From JADKFD01 sp050250665 (GTDB taxonomy: Bacteria; Pseudomonadota; Gammaproteobacteria; Xanthomonadales; SZUA-5): 23,059 bases of DNA. Positions 1 through 7,261 of the stretch are shown here, piece by piece. Numbering within the stretch: the stretch's first letter is position 1; each line of letters opens with the position of its first letter. The translations under genes and the position numbers were made by a program. The notes below the pieces were generated by a model. The model made no database searches, was not told the origin of the DNA, and saw nothing but the letters and a program-made list of their open reading frames with translations. The stretch covers positions 1 to 23,059 of the forward strand of contig JBFWOF010000076.1 of NCBI GenBank assembly GCA_050250665.1. The letters are read 5' to 3'.

Positions 1-60
1 GCACAGCACCGGAAGCGTGATGTTGAAAGTGGTAGCGTTTGCAGCGAGGGTCGTGGACAT
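1..60 (-). CDS. 5' end of an unidentified gene leaving the window
   Basis: On the minus strand an ATG at 58-60 opens a frame that stays open to the left edge (20 codons, starting MSTTLAANATTFN). A good ribosome binding site, AAGGAG, lies 7 bases upstream of the ATG (about 68-73 in plus coordinates). This makes a real start more likely than a chance frame. Only the first 20 residues are visible, and they show no obvious signal peptide or domain, so no function can be given. It has the same orientation as the gene at 223-1290 and lies about 160 bases downstream of it. Confidence 0.5.
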   Translation of the reverse strand, partial: MSTTLAANATTFNITLPVLC

Positions 61-123
61 CAGCGTAGCTCCTTGAGGTTTTGGCACCGCAGAGGATCTC
101 GCGTCCACGGCCCTCATGGCATC

Positions 124-175
124 TACGCCAGCGCATGCCGGTCCCTGGCAGGAGAGCAGTGTCGGGCCGAAACAG
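124..175 (+). repeat. 52-bp dispersed repeat, copy A (inverted relative to copy B at 1382-1433)
   Basis: The segment reads TACGCCAGCGC (124-134), 21 variable bases, GCAGTGTCGGGCCG (156-169), one base, then AACAG (171-175). The same blocks with the same 21-base gap occur on the minus strand at 1382-1433. About 41 of 52 bases agree, and all 30 bases of the three blocks are identical. Weaker similarity seems to run on past 175 (TCG...TGAC). It lies in the non-coding gap just downstream of the gene at 223-1290 and points toward it. Confidence 0.7.
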
Positions 176-222
176 GTGGCTCGCAAATGACTCATCGGGC
201 ACTGACCCCCACCCCTGCCGGG

Positions 223-1290
223 CTACTGCAAATGCAGACGCCACTGGCCATCGCCGACACTGGCGCAGGAATAGAAGGCAATCGAGAAGTGACTGGCCGG
301 ACTGCAGCCGGTCCGCGCCGCACAGGCCTGGTCAAAACGCTGGCGCACCTGGGCCAGACTGACGCCGGTCGCGCAACCGAAGGACGGCGGCGTGTCATAG
401 GGATAGAGCCAGGTCGTGGCGCTGCCCCAGGCGTCATAGGCAATCGTGGCATAGGCAAAGCTCTGGCCTGGCACCGGGCCGGCGATGACCAGTTCGATCT
501 CGTCGTCGTCGATCCGCATCCCTGCGATGCTGGCCTTGATCTCTACCGGCAGTTCCTGGTCGAGAAAGGCAAAGGCTTCGCTGCTGGCAGCTGCCCATTG
601 CCGCCGCGGATACTCGGGCGCAGGCTTGGGCAACCGTGAATCCTGTTCGCCGAGTTCGGCCTCCCCGGCGAGCAGGCTGGCGCTGGTCGACAGCCGCGCG
701 AATGCCGGCGCATCCGGTGGTTCGACCTCGATTTGCCAATCCTGTGCCTGTAGCCGGATGCTACGGCGGATGATGCTGCCGTCATCCGGCCGAGCGAGCA
801 GTTCGATGCTCGCCACAGGCATCGGCAAGGTTCGCAGCAACATGCCCATCTCGCCCCAGAGATTGGGGTCGCTGCGCTCACGATCGTCCGCTTCCACGGC
901 CAGCAAGGCTTTGAGCGGATGATCGATACGCGCCTCGCTCAGGCCATCGGCCGAGCAGCTCAGACGCAACAAGCTCTGCCGACTGTCGCCCTGGTAGACA
1001 TGGACATCGACCCGATCCGCGGCCAGCGCCAGCGCCTGCGGCGGATGGTAGTAACTGAAAGCGGCGTTGGTGGCTTCCCGGCACTGCGTCAGGATCTGCT
1101 GCCAGTCGGCGCTGGCAAAGGCGGTCTGGAAGGGCTCGCGATAGGCGTTCGCGGCGGCTTCCTGCGCCGCCTGAGCCGCCTGCGCCGCGAGCTTCGCCTG
1201 TTCGTCTTGCCGCTCCACGATCGGCGCGGCGACCCACCCGACGCAGGCGAGAACGAGGATGACTGATCCCAGCTTGATCAGATCACGCAT
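223..1290 (-). CDS. Unrecognised membrane-anchored (or secreted) protein, 355 aa
   Basis: I do not recognise this family. The frame is open back to 1422, but ATG 1290 is the better start. GGAG sits 7-8 bases upstream, and the protein then begins with a short charged stretch and one hydrophobic segment (about residues 5-22, LIKLGSVILVLACVGWVAAP), as expected for a signal anchor. An alanine- and glutamine-rich, probably helical stretch follows (about 28-45), then a soluble domain with many acidic residues and a cysteine-containing C-terminus (four Cys in the last ~50 residues, possibly disulfides). This suggests a periplasmic protein held in the inner membrane. No catalytic motif is visible. 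It is flanked by inverted repeat copies at 124-175 and 1382-1433 and appears to be a single-gene unit. Confidence 0.75.
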   Translation of the reverse strand: MRDLIKLGSVILVLACVGWVAAPIVERQDEQAKLAAQAAQAAQEAAANAYREPFQTAFASADWQQILTQCREATNAAFSYYHPPQALALAADRVDVHVYQGDSRQSLLRLSCSADGLSEARIDHPLKALLAVEADDRERSDPNLWGEMGMLLRTLPMPVASIELLARPDDGSIIRRSIRLQAQDWQIEVEPPDAPAFARLSTSASLLAGEAELGEQDSRLPKPAPEYPRRQWAAASSEAFAFLDQELPVEIKASIAGMRIDDDEIELVIAGPVPGQSFAYATIAYDAWGSATTWLYPYDTPPSFGCATGVSLAQVRQRFDQACAARTGCSPASHFSIAFYSCASVGDGQWRLHLQ

Positions 1291-1381
1291 GCTTAGCTCC
1301 GCACCAGAATCTTTGATGTTTGCAGCCGGCGAGGGGGCTCGCTCAGCAAGGTCATGACTCACCTTCGTCAACTCGTACCCG

Positions 1382-1433
1382 CTGTTCCGGCCCGACACTG
1401 CCCAAGGGCCATGAACCCTCAAGCGCTGGCGTA
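1382..1433 (-). repeat. 52-bp dispersed repeat, copy B (inverted relative to copy A)
   Basis: On the minus strand it reads TACGCCAGCGC (1433-1423), 21 variable bases, GCAGTGTCGGGCCG (1401-1388), one base, then AACAG (1386-1382). It matches copy A at 124-175 in order, spacing and block sequence. It lies about 90 bases upstream of the start of the gene at 1290, so the two copies bracket that gene as inward-facing inverted repeats. Confidence 0.7.
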
Positions 1434-1598
1434 GGCCGGGTCCTTCGCGTCCTTGGGCCTTGATCGAGCCACAATCCAGACACGCGAGGCGCCCGGCGCC
1501 TTGCCGTCCGCCGAGTCGCGGCCGCCGGCGCGAAGACCCGGAAGGCGTCTACGCGAGACCACGCGCGCCGGAGCCGCGCTACTGCCTCTCCGGGGTCA

Positions 1599-1630
1599 TT
1601 GCTTCCCCGGACTTGATCCGGGGGAAGCAA
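1599..1630. repeat. Long palindrome with CCGGACTTGATCCGG core
   Basis: TTGCTTCCCCGGA (1599-1611) pairs with TCCGGGGGAAGCAA (1617-1630), giving a 13-bp stem with one bulged base around the loop CTTGA. GGGT before it and CCC after it extend the stem. From memory, palindromes with this CCGGACTTGATCCGG core are widespread extragenic repeats in Proteobacteria. The following bases (TGGATGGCTTCGTCCATGCG, 1656-1675) also resemble the tail of such elements. No T-tract follows on either strand, so it is not a classic terminator. Confidence 0.6.
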
Positions 1631-1839
1631 CCCAGACGATGTCCGGAAGAACACTGGATGGCTTCGTCCATGCGCTCCTCGCGAACACGCATCAATGAAT
1701 CCGGACGTCGGTTCACGACGAGTGACCGGTTTCCACCAGAACCGGCACACCGGCCGCAAAGACTCTTGCCGGACCGAAGCCGCTTTGCGGAGGGACGCGC
1801 GCCTGCGCGGCCGCTGTGGATCTGCAGTCTGCTCAAAGC

Positions 1840-1858
1840 GGCGCCGCGGCGCGGCGCC
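1840..1858. repeat. Perfect GC-rich palindrome inside a larger inverted repeat
   Basis: GGCGCCGC (1840-1847) and GCGGCGCC (1851-1858) form a perfect 8-bp stem around GGC. Just before it, CAAAGCGGC (1834-1842) is the exact reverse complement of GCCGCTTTG (1779-1787), so two alternative hairpins share bases. It lies 70-150 bases downstream of the prmC stop (minus strand) and could fold in its 3' untranslated RNA. Confidence 0.5.
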
Positions 1859-1929
1859 CTCCAGAGCGGGCGCGCCAGCAATCGCGTTGCGATGGCTGGC
1901 TGGTAGATGCTGGACCTCCTCGCGACGCT

Positions 1930-2787
1930 TCACGGCACCCTTCCCCCGCTCACCCGCTCGTGACCCGCCAGATCGCGTTCGCTGCTCACATCAACATAGC
2001 CGTGGGCCAGCAAGGCTTCGCGCACCGCTGGCGCCTGGGTCCAGCCATGTTCCATCAGCAGCCAGCCGCCTGGGCTCAGAAGGTCCCGGGCCGCGTTTAC
2101 CAGTGTCAGCAAATCGCCAAGACCAGACTGTGTCGCCAGCAATGCCGATTCGGGCTCGCCACTGGCAACCAGCCCGGGCAGATGCGGATCGGTGGCGTCC
2201 AGATACGGGGGATTGGACAGAATCAGGTCGACACTGCCCGCCACGAGCGCCTGCAGCCAGTCGCCACACCAGAACCCGACTCGGGCCCCCAGCCTGCGGG
2301 CGTTTGCCTGGGCCACATCCAGCGCGGCACGGCTGCGGTCGACGGCAACCACCGCACTCTGCGGTCGTTCCAGCTGGAAGCTGATGGCCAGCGCCCCCGA
2401 GCCGGTACCGGCGTCAAGCACGGTACCCTGGCGCCCGACAGACCAGCGCGCCAGCGCGGCTTCGAGCAGGATCTCGGTGTCCGGGCGCGGAATCAGCACG
2501 GCGCGGTTGACCTGGAATGGGCGACCATAGAATTCGCGCTCGCCGGTCAGGTAGGCATAGGGCTCGCCCGCGCAGCGACGTTGCCACAGGGTCAGGAACT
2601 GTCCAAGCTCGGGTGCCGTGACCGCATCGCCCAGACGCGCGTACAGACCCGCGCGATTGCGGCGAAGCACATGGGCGAGCAGATATTCAGCGTCCAAACC
2701 CTCGACATCGGCAGGCGCAGCCGCCCGGGCCTGGCGCAACAGCTGCGACCAGGTGGCGGGACCTGCGTGCAAATCTCCTTCGTTCAC
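1930..2787 (-). CDS. prmC: Peptide chain release factor N5-glutamine methyltransferase (PrmC/HemK)
   Basis: Methylates the GGQ glutamine of release factors RF1 and RF2 using S-adenosylmethionine, improving translation termination in the cytoplasm. The 285-residue protein has the family layout. A helical N-terminal domain binds the release factor (about 10-85) and is followed by RPDTE (about 120). The Rossmann methyltransferase core carries the SAM loop LDAGTGSGALAIS (about 145-157) and the signature NPPY (about 190), which binds the target glutamine. The start is the GTG at 2785-2787. Only a weak purine stretch precedes it, and no in-frame ATG is available. In many genomes this gene follows prfA, but here it stands alone, divergent from the S1/P1 nuclease 70 bases away. 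Length and motifs are normal. Confidence 0.93.
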   Translation of the reverse strand: MNEGDLHAGPATWSQLLRQARAAAPADVEGLDAEYLLAHVLRRNRAGLYARLGDAVTAPELGQFLTLWQRRCAGEPYAYLTGEREFYGRPFQVNRAVLIPRPDTEILLEAALARWSVGRQGTVLDAGTGSGALAISFQLERPQSAVVAVDRSRAALDVAQANARRLGARVGFWCGDWLQALVAGSVDLILSNPPYLDATDPHLPGLVASGEPESALLATQSGLGDLLTLVNAARDLLSPGGWLLMEHGWTQAPAVREALLAHGYVDVSSERDLAGHERVSGGRVP

Positions 2788-2857
2788 CTCGATCTGCTCT
2801 TTCTGTGCGGCTTCTGACGATATGCTCGCCCCTCTTGTCCGCGGATGCCATCTTCAT
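2788..2857. promoter_or_regulatory. Short divergent promoter region, prmC / S1-P1 nuclease
   Basis: Seventy bases separate the two divergent starts, so both promoters must lie here or inside the opposite gene. A possible plus-strand -10 is TATGCT (2821-2826) with a poor -35 (TCTTTC, 2798-2803, spacer 17). Neither start has a strong Shine-Dalgarno sequence. Confidence 0.3.
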
Positions 2858-3691
2858 ATGCAAAAAGCCTGGACCCTGATCCTGCTCGGCTTGCTGCTCA
2901 CGGGCATGGCCGGCCAGGCGCACGCCTGGGGCCGGGACGGTCACCGCATCGTCGGCGAACTGGCCCAGGCCGAGCTCAACGCAGGGGCCAGCGCGGCAGT
3001 GGCCGAACTGCTGCAGGGCGAGCCCGATCCCACACTGGCCGGAGTCTCGATCTGGGCCGACGAGGTGCGCGACTCAGCGCCGGAATATCGCTGGACCGTG
3101 CCGCTGCACTGGGTCAATTTCACGCCGGGTGACTGTAACTACAACGGCGACAGGCTGTGTCATGAGGGTCTGTGTGTCGTGGCTGCCATCGAGCGCTACA
3201 GCCAGGAACTGGTCGACCCCGACTTGCCGCACGAGCGCCGGCGCGATGCACTCAAGTTCATCGTCCACTTCGTCGGCGATGTGCACCAGCCGCTGCATGC
3301 CGGTTTTGCCGCCGACCGGGGCGGCAATGATTTCCAGATCAGCATCCAGCGCGAGGGCTGGAATCTGCATTCGGTGTGGGATTCATTGCTGATCGAGAGT
3401 CTGAAACTGGACTGGCACAGCTATCACGATCGGGTGGCCGCACAGCCACTCTGGCCTGACTCACAGGCTCGACTGTCTGTAGCGCAGCCGGGAGCCTGGG
3501 CAGAGGAATCCTGCGGGATTGTGCAGAGGGATGATTTCTATCCGCCCAAACACAAGATCAGCTCGCGCTACCTCGATGCCAAGCGGCCGCTGGCCGATCA
3601 GCGCCTGAAACTGGCCGGAGCGCGGCTGGCAGCCCTGCTCAACCGGCTGCTGGGTGCGCCGTCGGTGGAATCGGTGAACACCGTGCCATAG
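2858..3691 (+). CDS. Secreted S1/P1-family nuclease
   Basis: Predicted zinc-dependent nuclease that cleaves single-stranded DNA or RNA and removes 3'-phosphates. It is exported to the periplasm or outside. ATG 2858 gives a 277-residue precursor with a textbook signal peptide (about 1-23, ending AHA). The mature protein would begin with Trp24, as the family requires, because the free N-terminal Trp is a zinc ligand. The remaining tri-zinc ligands are visible in order: WGRDGH, IWADEVR, LHWVNF, HFVGDVHQPLH and NLHSVWD. GDC...LCHEGLC may form disulfides. An ATG at 2822 is also in frame but would spoil the signal peptide. No clear ribosome binding site precedes 2858. Bacterial members are known in Stenotrophomonas and relatives. 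Substrate range cannot be read from the sequence. Confidence 0.9.
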   Translation: MQKAWTLILLGLLLTGMAGQAHAWGRDGHRIVGELAQAELNAGASAAVAELLQGEPDPTLAGVSIWADEVRDSAPEYRWTVPLHWVNFTPGDCNYNGDRLCHEGLCVVAAIERYSQELVDPDLPHERRRDALKFIVHFVGDVHQPLHAGFAADRGGNDFQISIQREGWNLHSVWDSLLIESLKLDWHSYHDRVAAQPLWPDSQARLSVAQPGAWAEESCGIVQRDDFYPPKHKISSRYLDAKRPLADQRLKLAGARLAALLNRLLGAPSVESVNTVP

Positions 3692-3697
3692 CCGCGA

Positions 3698-3727
3698 GGA
3701 AGCGTCCGCACCTGCGCCGGCGCTTCC
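3698..3727. terminator. Hairpin between convergent nuclease and transketolase genes
   Basis: GGAAGCG (3698-3704) pairs with CGCTTCC (3721-3727), with further weaker inner pairs, in the 51-base gap between two convergent stops. There is no T-run on either side, so it is at best a weak or factor-assisted bidirectional terminator. Confidence 0.4.
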
Positions 3728-3742
3728 CCTGATCCTGCCGCA

Positions 3743-5746
3743 TCAGCCGTTGAGCAGATCCCGCCCGGTCTCGATCACCCGCTCGAGGCCGAAGCCGAAA
3801 TGCGCGTACAGCACCTTGTCCGGGGCCGAGGCTCCAAAGCTCTGCATGCCGATCACGGCGCCATCCAGACCCACATATTTGCGCCAGTAGTCGCCGATGG
3901 CGGCCTCAATGGCCACCCGCCTGCGACTGGTCCTGGGCAGCACGGCCTCACGATAGGCGGCGGGCTGGGCGTCAAACACCTCGGCGCAGGGCATGGAGAC
4001 CACGCGAATCGCAAATCCTTCGCCTGCCAGCGCGTGCGCAGCTTGCACCGCCAGATCCAGCTCCGAACCGGTGCCGATGAAGATCAGATCGATCTTGCCG
4101 GGCGTGGTGTCGAGCAGCACATAGCCGCCGCGCGCGATTGCGGCGATCTGTTCCGCCGTGCGCGGCTGAGCCTTCAGATTCTGGCGTGAGAAGGCCAGGC
4201 AACTCGGTCCGTCACGGCGCTCGATGGCACATTTCCAGGCCACTGCCGATTCCACCGCATCGGCCGGTCGCCAGACCCGGTTGTTGGGGATGTAGCGCAG
4301 GCTTGCCAGATGCTCGATGGGCTGATGGGTGGGGCCATCCTCACCCAGGCCGATGGAATCGTGAGTGTAGACGTGGACCACGCGGGCACCCATCAGCGCG
4401 CTCATGCGCACGGCGTTGCGGGCGTAGTCGGAAAACACCAGGAAGGTGGCAGTGAAGGGAAGGATGCCGCCGTGCAGCGCCATGCCGTTGGCGATGGCAC
4501 TCATGCCGAATTCGCGCACGCCGAAATAGACGTAATTGCCGCCATCCTCGGCCGTCTGCACATCGCTGCTGGCCTTGACGATGGAGTAGTTGGAGTGCGC
4601 CAGGTCCGCCGAGCCACCGATCAACTCGGGCAGCACCGGCACCAGCACTTCGAGGGCGCGCTGGCTGGCCTTGCGCGAGGCGATGCTGCTGGCATCACGA
4701 TCGAAGTCGGCAATCAGGGCATCGATGGTCGGTGCAAACTCGGCCGGCAGTTCGCCCGCCAGGCGCCGGTTCAGCTCTGCCGCCAGCTCCGGAAACTGTT
4801 CCTGGTAGCGGGCGTGCAGGTTTTCCCAGTCACGCTGCCAGCCGGCGCCGGCAACCCGGGCGTCGTAGGCGCTGTAGATCTCTTCCGGGATCTGGAAGGG
4901 CTCGTGGTGCCAGCCCAGCTGAGCGCGGGCAGCAGCCACTTCATCGCGCCCCAGCGGCGCGCCATGGCTGGATTCGGAACCCTGCTTGGCCGGCGAGCCA
5001 AAGCCGATGACGGTCTTGCAGCAGATCAGCGTCGGCTTGTCCGGGTCGGCCGCCGCCGTCACCAGCGCCGCCTTGATGGCCTCGGCGTTGTGACCGTCGA
5101 TGTCGGGAATCACTTCCCAGCCGTAGGCCTCGAAGCGCTTGGGCGTGTCGTCGGTGAACCAGCCGTGGACCTTGCCGTCGATGGATATGCCGTTGTCGTC
5201 GTAAATGACAATCAGCTTGCCCAGCTTCAGGGTCCCGGCGAGAGAAGCGACCTCGTGGGAGATGCCTTCCATCAGGCAACCATCACCGAGGAAGACGTAG
5301 GTGTAGTGATCGACCAGCTCAAAGCCCGGACGATTGAAGCGCCTGGCCAGTATCTTCTCTGCCAGGGCCATGCCGACGGCATTGGCCAGACCCTGACCCA
5401 GCGGGCCGGTCGTGGTTTCGATTCCGGGTGTCTCGTGGACTTCGGGATGGCCCGGGGTCTTCGAGTGTAACTGGCGGAAACGCCTGAGCTCTTCGATCGG
5501 CAGATCGTATCCGGACAGATGCAGCAGGGCGTAATGCAGCATCGAGCCGTGGCCATTGCTGAGCACAAACCTATCGCGATTGAACCAGTGCGGATCGCTG
5601 GGGTTATGGCGCAGGAAGTCATTCCACAGCACTTCGGCGATATCCGCCATTCCCATCGGCATACCCGGATGTCCGGAATTGGCTTGCTGGACGGCATCCA
5701 TCGCCAATGCGCGAATGGCATTGGCCAGATTGCGGCGGCTGGACAT
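3743..5746 (-). CDS. tkt: Transketolase
   Basis: Thiamine-diphosphate enzyme that transfers two-carbon ketol units between sugar phosphates in the non-oxidative pentose phosphate pathway. The chosen ATG (5744-5746; MSSRRNLANAIRALAMDAV) has GGGAG about 8 bases upstream and gives 667 residues, the normal length. The frame is open further upstream to 5935, but that extension does not look like protein. The N-terminal TPP domain has GHPGMPMGMADIAEVLW, GPLGQGLANAVGMA and the TPP motif GDGCLMEGISHE...NDNG-like DDNGIS. The pyrimidine domain has FGVREFGMSAIANGMALHGG and HDSIGLGEDGPTHQPIEHL. Active-site His residues are in place. It stands alone, with no gap or pgk beside it. Its upstream gap is shared with a divergent diguanylate cyclase. 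Confidence 0.96.
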   Translation of the reverse strand: MSSRRNLANAIRALAMDAVQQANSGHPGMPMGMADIAEVLWNDFLRHNPSDPHWFNRDRFVLSNGHGSMLHYALLHLSGYDLPIEELRRFRQLHSKTPGHPEVHETPGIETTTGPLGQGLANAVGMALAEKILARRFNRPGFELVDHYTYVFLGDGCLMEGISHEVASLAGTLKLGKLIVIYDDNGISIDGKVHGWFTDDTPKRFEAYGWEVIPDIDGHNAEAIKAALVTAAADPDKPTLICCKTVIGFGSPAKQGSESSHGAPLGRDEVAAARAQLGWHHEPFQIPEEIYSAYDARVAGAGWQRDWENLHARYQEQFPELAAELNRRLAGELPAEFAPTIDALIADFDRDASSIASRKASQRALEVLVPVLPELIGGSADLAHSNYSIVKASSDVQTAEDGGNYVYFGVREFGMSAIANGMALHGGILPFTATFLVFSDYARNAVRMSALMGARVVHVYTHDSIGLGEDGPTHQPIEHLASLRYIPNNRVWRPADAVESAVAWKCAIERRDGPSCLAFSRQNLKAQPRTAEQIAAIARGGYVLLDTTPGKIDLIFIGTGSELDLAVQAAHALAGEGFAIRVVSMPCAEVFDAQPAAYREAVLPRTSRRRVAIEAAIGDYWRKYVGLDGAVIGMQSFGASAPDKVLYAHFGFGLERVIETGRDLLNG

Positions 5747-5923
5747 GGGGGTGCTCCCGGCGGGCAAAGAGGCGGAGGATTCTGCCGCAATGCGCCGCGT
5801 CTGTCCCGGCCCGAGGCAAATTGCCGGGCTTTGGTCATCCCTGTCGCGACTCCAGGTCATTCTGACGTGGCGCGCAATTCCGGGATTTGGCGGGACATTG
5901 ATCACAAAGCCCAACTTTGGCGC

Positions 5924-5951
5924 TTGTGGGCTCACGCCCCTGCCGTAGAAT
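5924..5951 (+). promoter_or_regulatory. Possible sigma70 promoter for the diguanylate cyclase
   Basis: TTGTGG (5924-5929) and TAGAAT (5946-5951) are separated by 16 bases and end 26 bases before the ATG at 5978. The predicted leader is short and has no strong Shine-Dalgarno sequence. Chosen by eye only. Confidence 0.4.
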
Positions 5952-5977
5952 GCCTCTGCCTCGAAAGTACTTGAATA

Positions 5978-7051
5978 ATGCTGGTCAACCTCTTGAGCAT
6001 GCTTGAGAAGAATGCCGACGCAGTCTGGCTATGCGGGTTTCTTCTTGCGCTCGGATTCGGCCGCAATCGCTACGCCCTGGTGCTGGTCGCACTGAGCGTG
6101 CCCATGTACGCACCGCTCAGCACCGCCGGTATCAGCCTCGCCAGTGCATGCCTCGCGCTGCTGATCATCGTCATGCCGGAACCGCCACTCCGATCTCTCC
6201 GAAGTGTGGGGCTGATTCTGGCCGCCGTGGGGTTGAGCATTGTCCCGGCATCCATGCCGCGCCTTTCCCAGTTGCTGGACGTCTGGGCTGCCTGGGAGCC
6301 GGCCGCGCCAATGGGTCTGGCCGCCTGGGCACTGGGGGCGGCAGCGGCATGGGCGCTGTTGCGCTGGCTGCGTCGCGGATGGCCGCTGGATCTGCACCTG
6401 TCGCTCGCGCTGCTGCCGGCGATGGTGGCCTTGTCGTGGTCGCCACCGGCTTCGATGCGAGCCTGGTTGGCGGCATTCGCCGGCGCCATCGTCATCGCCG
6501 TGCTCTACGGCGCCTACCGCATGGCCTTTATCGATGCGCTCACGGGCCTACCCAACCGCAGGGCTCTGGACGAACGCCTGGCACGCAGTGCCGGGCGCAT
6601 GGCGGTGGCCATGGTGGACATCGATTTCTTCAAGCGTTTCAATGACCGTTACGGCCATGAGGCCGGCGACCGCGTGCTCAAATCGGTGGCCGGGCAGTTG
6701 CGACGATGCGCGGGGGGTTCGGCCTACCGCTATGGGGGCGAGGAGTTCGCGATCGTCTTCGATGGTCGCCGGGTTGAGCATGCAGGGGAAGCGCTGGAAG
6801 AGGTACGCACTGCAGTGGAGAGCCTGCGCGTGCGCTTGCGCAAGGATGCCGGCAGACAACGCGCACAAGCGGTACGCCGGGGCCAGTCGATGGGCGAGGT
6901 CGGTGTCACCATCAGCATAGGCCTGGCCGAGCGCGATCCGGAACGACGCACCTGCAGCGCCGTGGTCGACGCCGCCGACAAGGCCCTGTATCGCTCCAAG
7001 CAACGCGGACGCAATCGGCTGACGCTGGCCGGCGCGGCAAGGATGAACTGA
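5978..7051 (+). CDS. Membrane-bound diguanylate cyclase (GGDEF domain)
   Basis: Makes cyclic di-GMP from two GTP at the inner membrane. The N-terminal ~175 residues are very hydrophobic, with about five or six membrane helices forming a sensor I cannot assign to a named family. The GGDEF domain follows (about 180-350): DALTGLPNRRALDE, the metal-binding VDIDFFKRFNDRYGHEAGD, and the active loop RYGGEEF (GGEEF at 253-257). The RxxD inhibitory site normally found nine residues before GGEEF is absent, with Cys244 and Gly247 in the Arg and Asp positions. An Arg-rich insertion (about 287-303) precedes VTISIGLAE. The start is ATG 5978 with a poor ribosome binding site; ATG 5999 is an alternative. A 9-bp palindrome is centred on the stop codon. 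The EAL protein at 7813-9057 is a likely functional opponent. Confidence 0.9.
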   Translation: MLVNLLSMLEKNADAVWLCGFLLALGFGRNRYALVLVALSVPMYAPLSTAGISLASACLALLIIVMPEPPLRSLRSVGLILAAVGLSIVPASMPRLSQLLDVWAAWEPAAPMGLAAWALGAAAAWALLRWLRRGWPLDLHLSLALLPAMVALSWSPPASMRAWLAAFAGAIVIAVLYGAYRMAFIDALTGLPNRRALDERLARSAGRMAVAMVDIDFFKRFNDRYGHEAGDRVLKSVAGQLRRCAGGSAYRYGGEEFAIVFDGRRVEHAGEALEEVRTAVESLRVRLRKDAGRQRAQAVRRGQSMGEVGVTISIGLAERDPERRTCSAVVDAADKALYRSKQRGRNRLTLAGAARMN

Positions 7052-7068
7052 GTTCATCCTCGCTGCCG
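7035..7068 (+). terminator. Strong hairpin centred on the diguanylate cyclase stop codon
   Basis: AGGATGAAC (7040-7048) and GTTCATCCT (7052-7060) are exact reverse complements, and the three-base loop is the TGA stop codon itself. CGGCA (7035-7039) and TGCCG (7064-7068) extend the stem after a three-base bulge. No T-tract follows. It may end transcription poorly, protect the mRNA 3' end, or bind a protein. The call as terminator is tentative. Confidence 0.45.
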
Positions 7069-7261
7069 TTACTGTGGAGACGTGTTCTGCAGTGTCCAGG
7101 CTGGATCGGCATTCTCGCCGAGATGAACTCGGATTTATCTTGGTGAACCCCCGCAATCTCGAAATCGGACCCAGTACTTCTGGCCCAGGCCACAGCAACC
7201 ATCACCATCGATGCTCAGGCCCACCTCAGTCACTGAGGCCTTCCCCAGGAGTAATCGCAAC

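Larger units (their letters stand above)
1291..1929. other. Gene-free, repeat-rich intergenic stretch (639 bp)
   Basis: No convincing gene lies between the unknown protein and prmC. Frames on both strands here give low-complexity, Arg/Pro/Ala-rich translations with no initiation signal. The stretch holds repeat copy B (1382-1433), a long palindrome at 1599-1630, a 9-base inverted pair (1779-1787 with 1834-1842) and a perfect GC palindrome at 1840-1858. The layout resembles a cluster of dispersed extragenic repeats (REP/BIME-like). The promoter of the gene at 1290 should lie in the left part, but I could not pick convincing -35/-10 boxes. Confidence 0.6.

Noticed and set aside
1599..1630. Palindrome considered as a Rho-independent terminator
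   Set aside because: Strong stem but no T-run on either strand, and its sequence resembles a dispersed extragenic repeat.
1352..1933. 193-codon minus-strand frame across the repeat-rich gap
   Set aside because: The translation is Arg/Pro-rich and runs through palindromes and the 52-bp repeat. There is no initiation signal, so it is probably repeat DNA rather than a gene.
1816..2817. 333-codon plus-strand frame opposite prmC
   Set aside because: Antisense to a well-supported methyltransferase gene, with no initiation signal.
4310..5470. 386-codon plus-strand frame opposite transketolase
   Set aside because: Mirror of a highly conserved gene, with no ribosome binding site and no recognisable protein.
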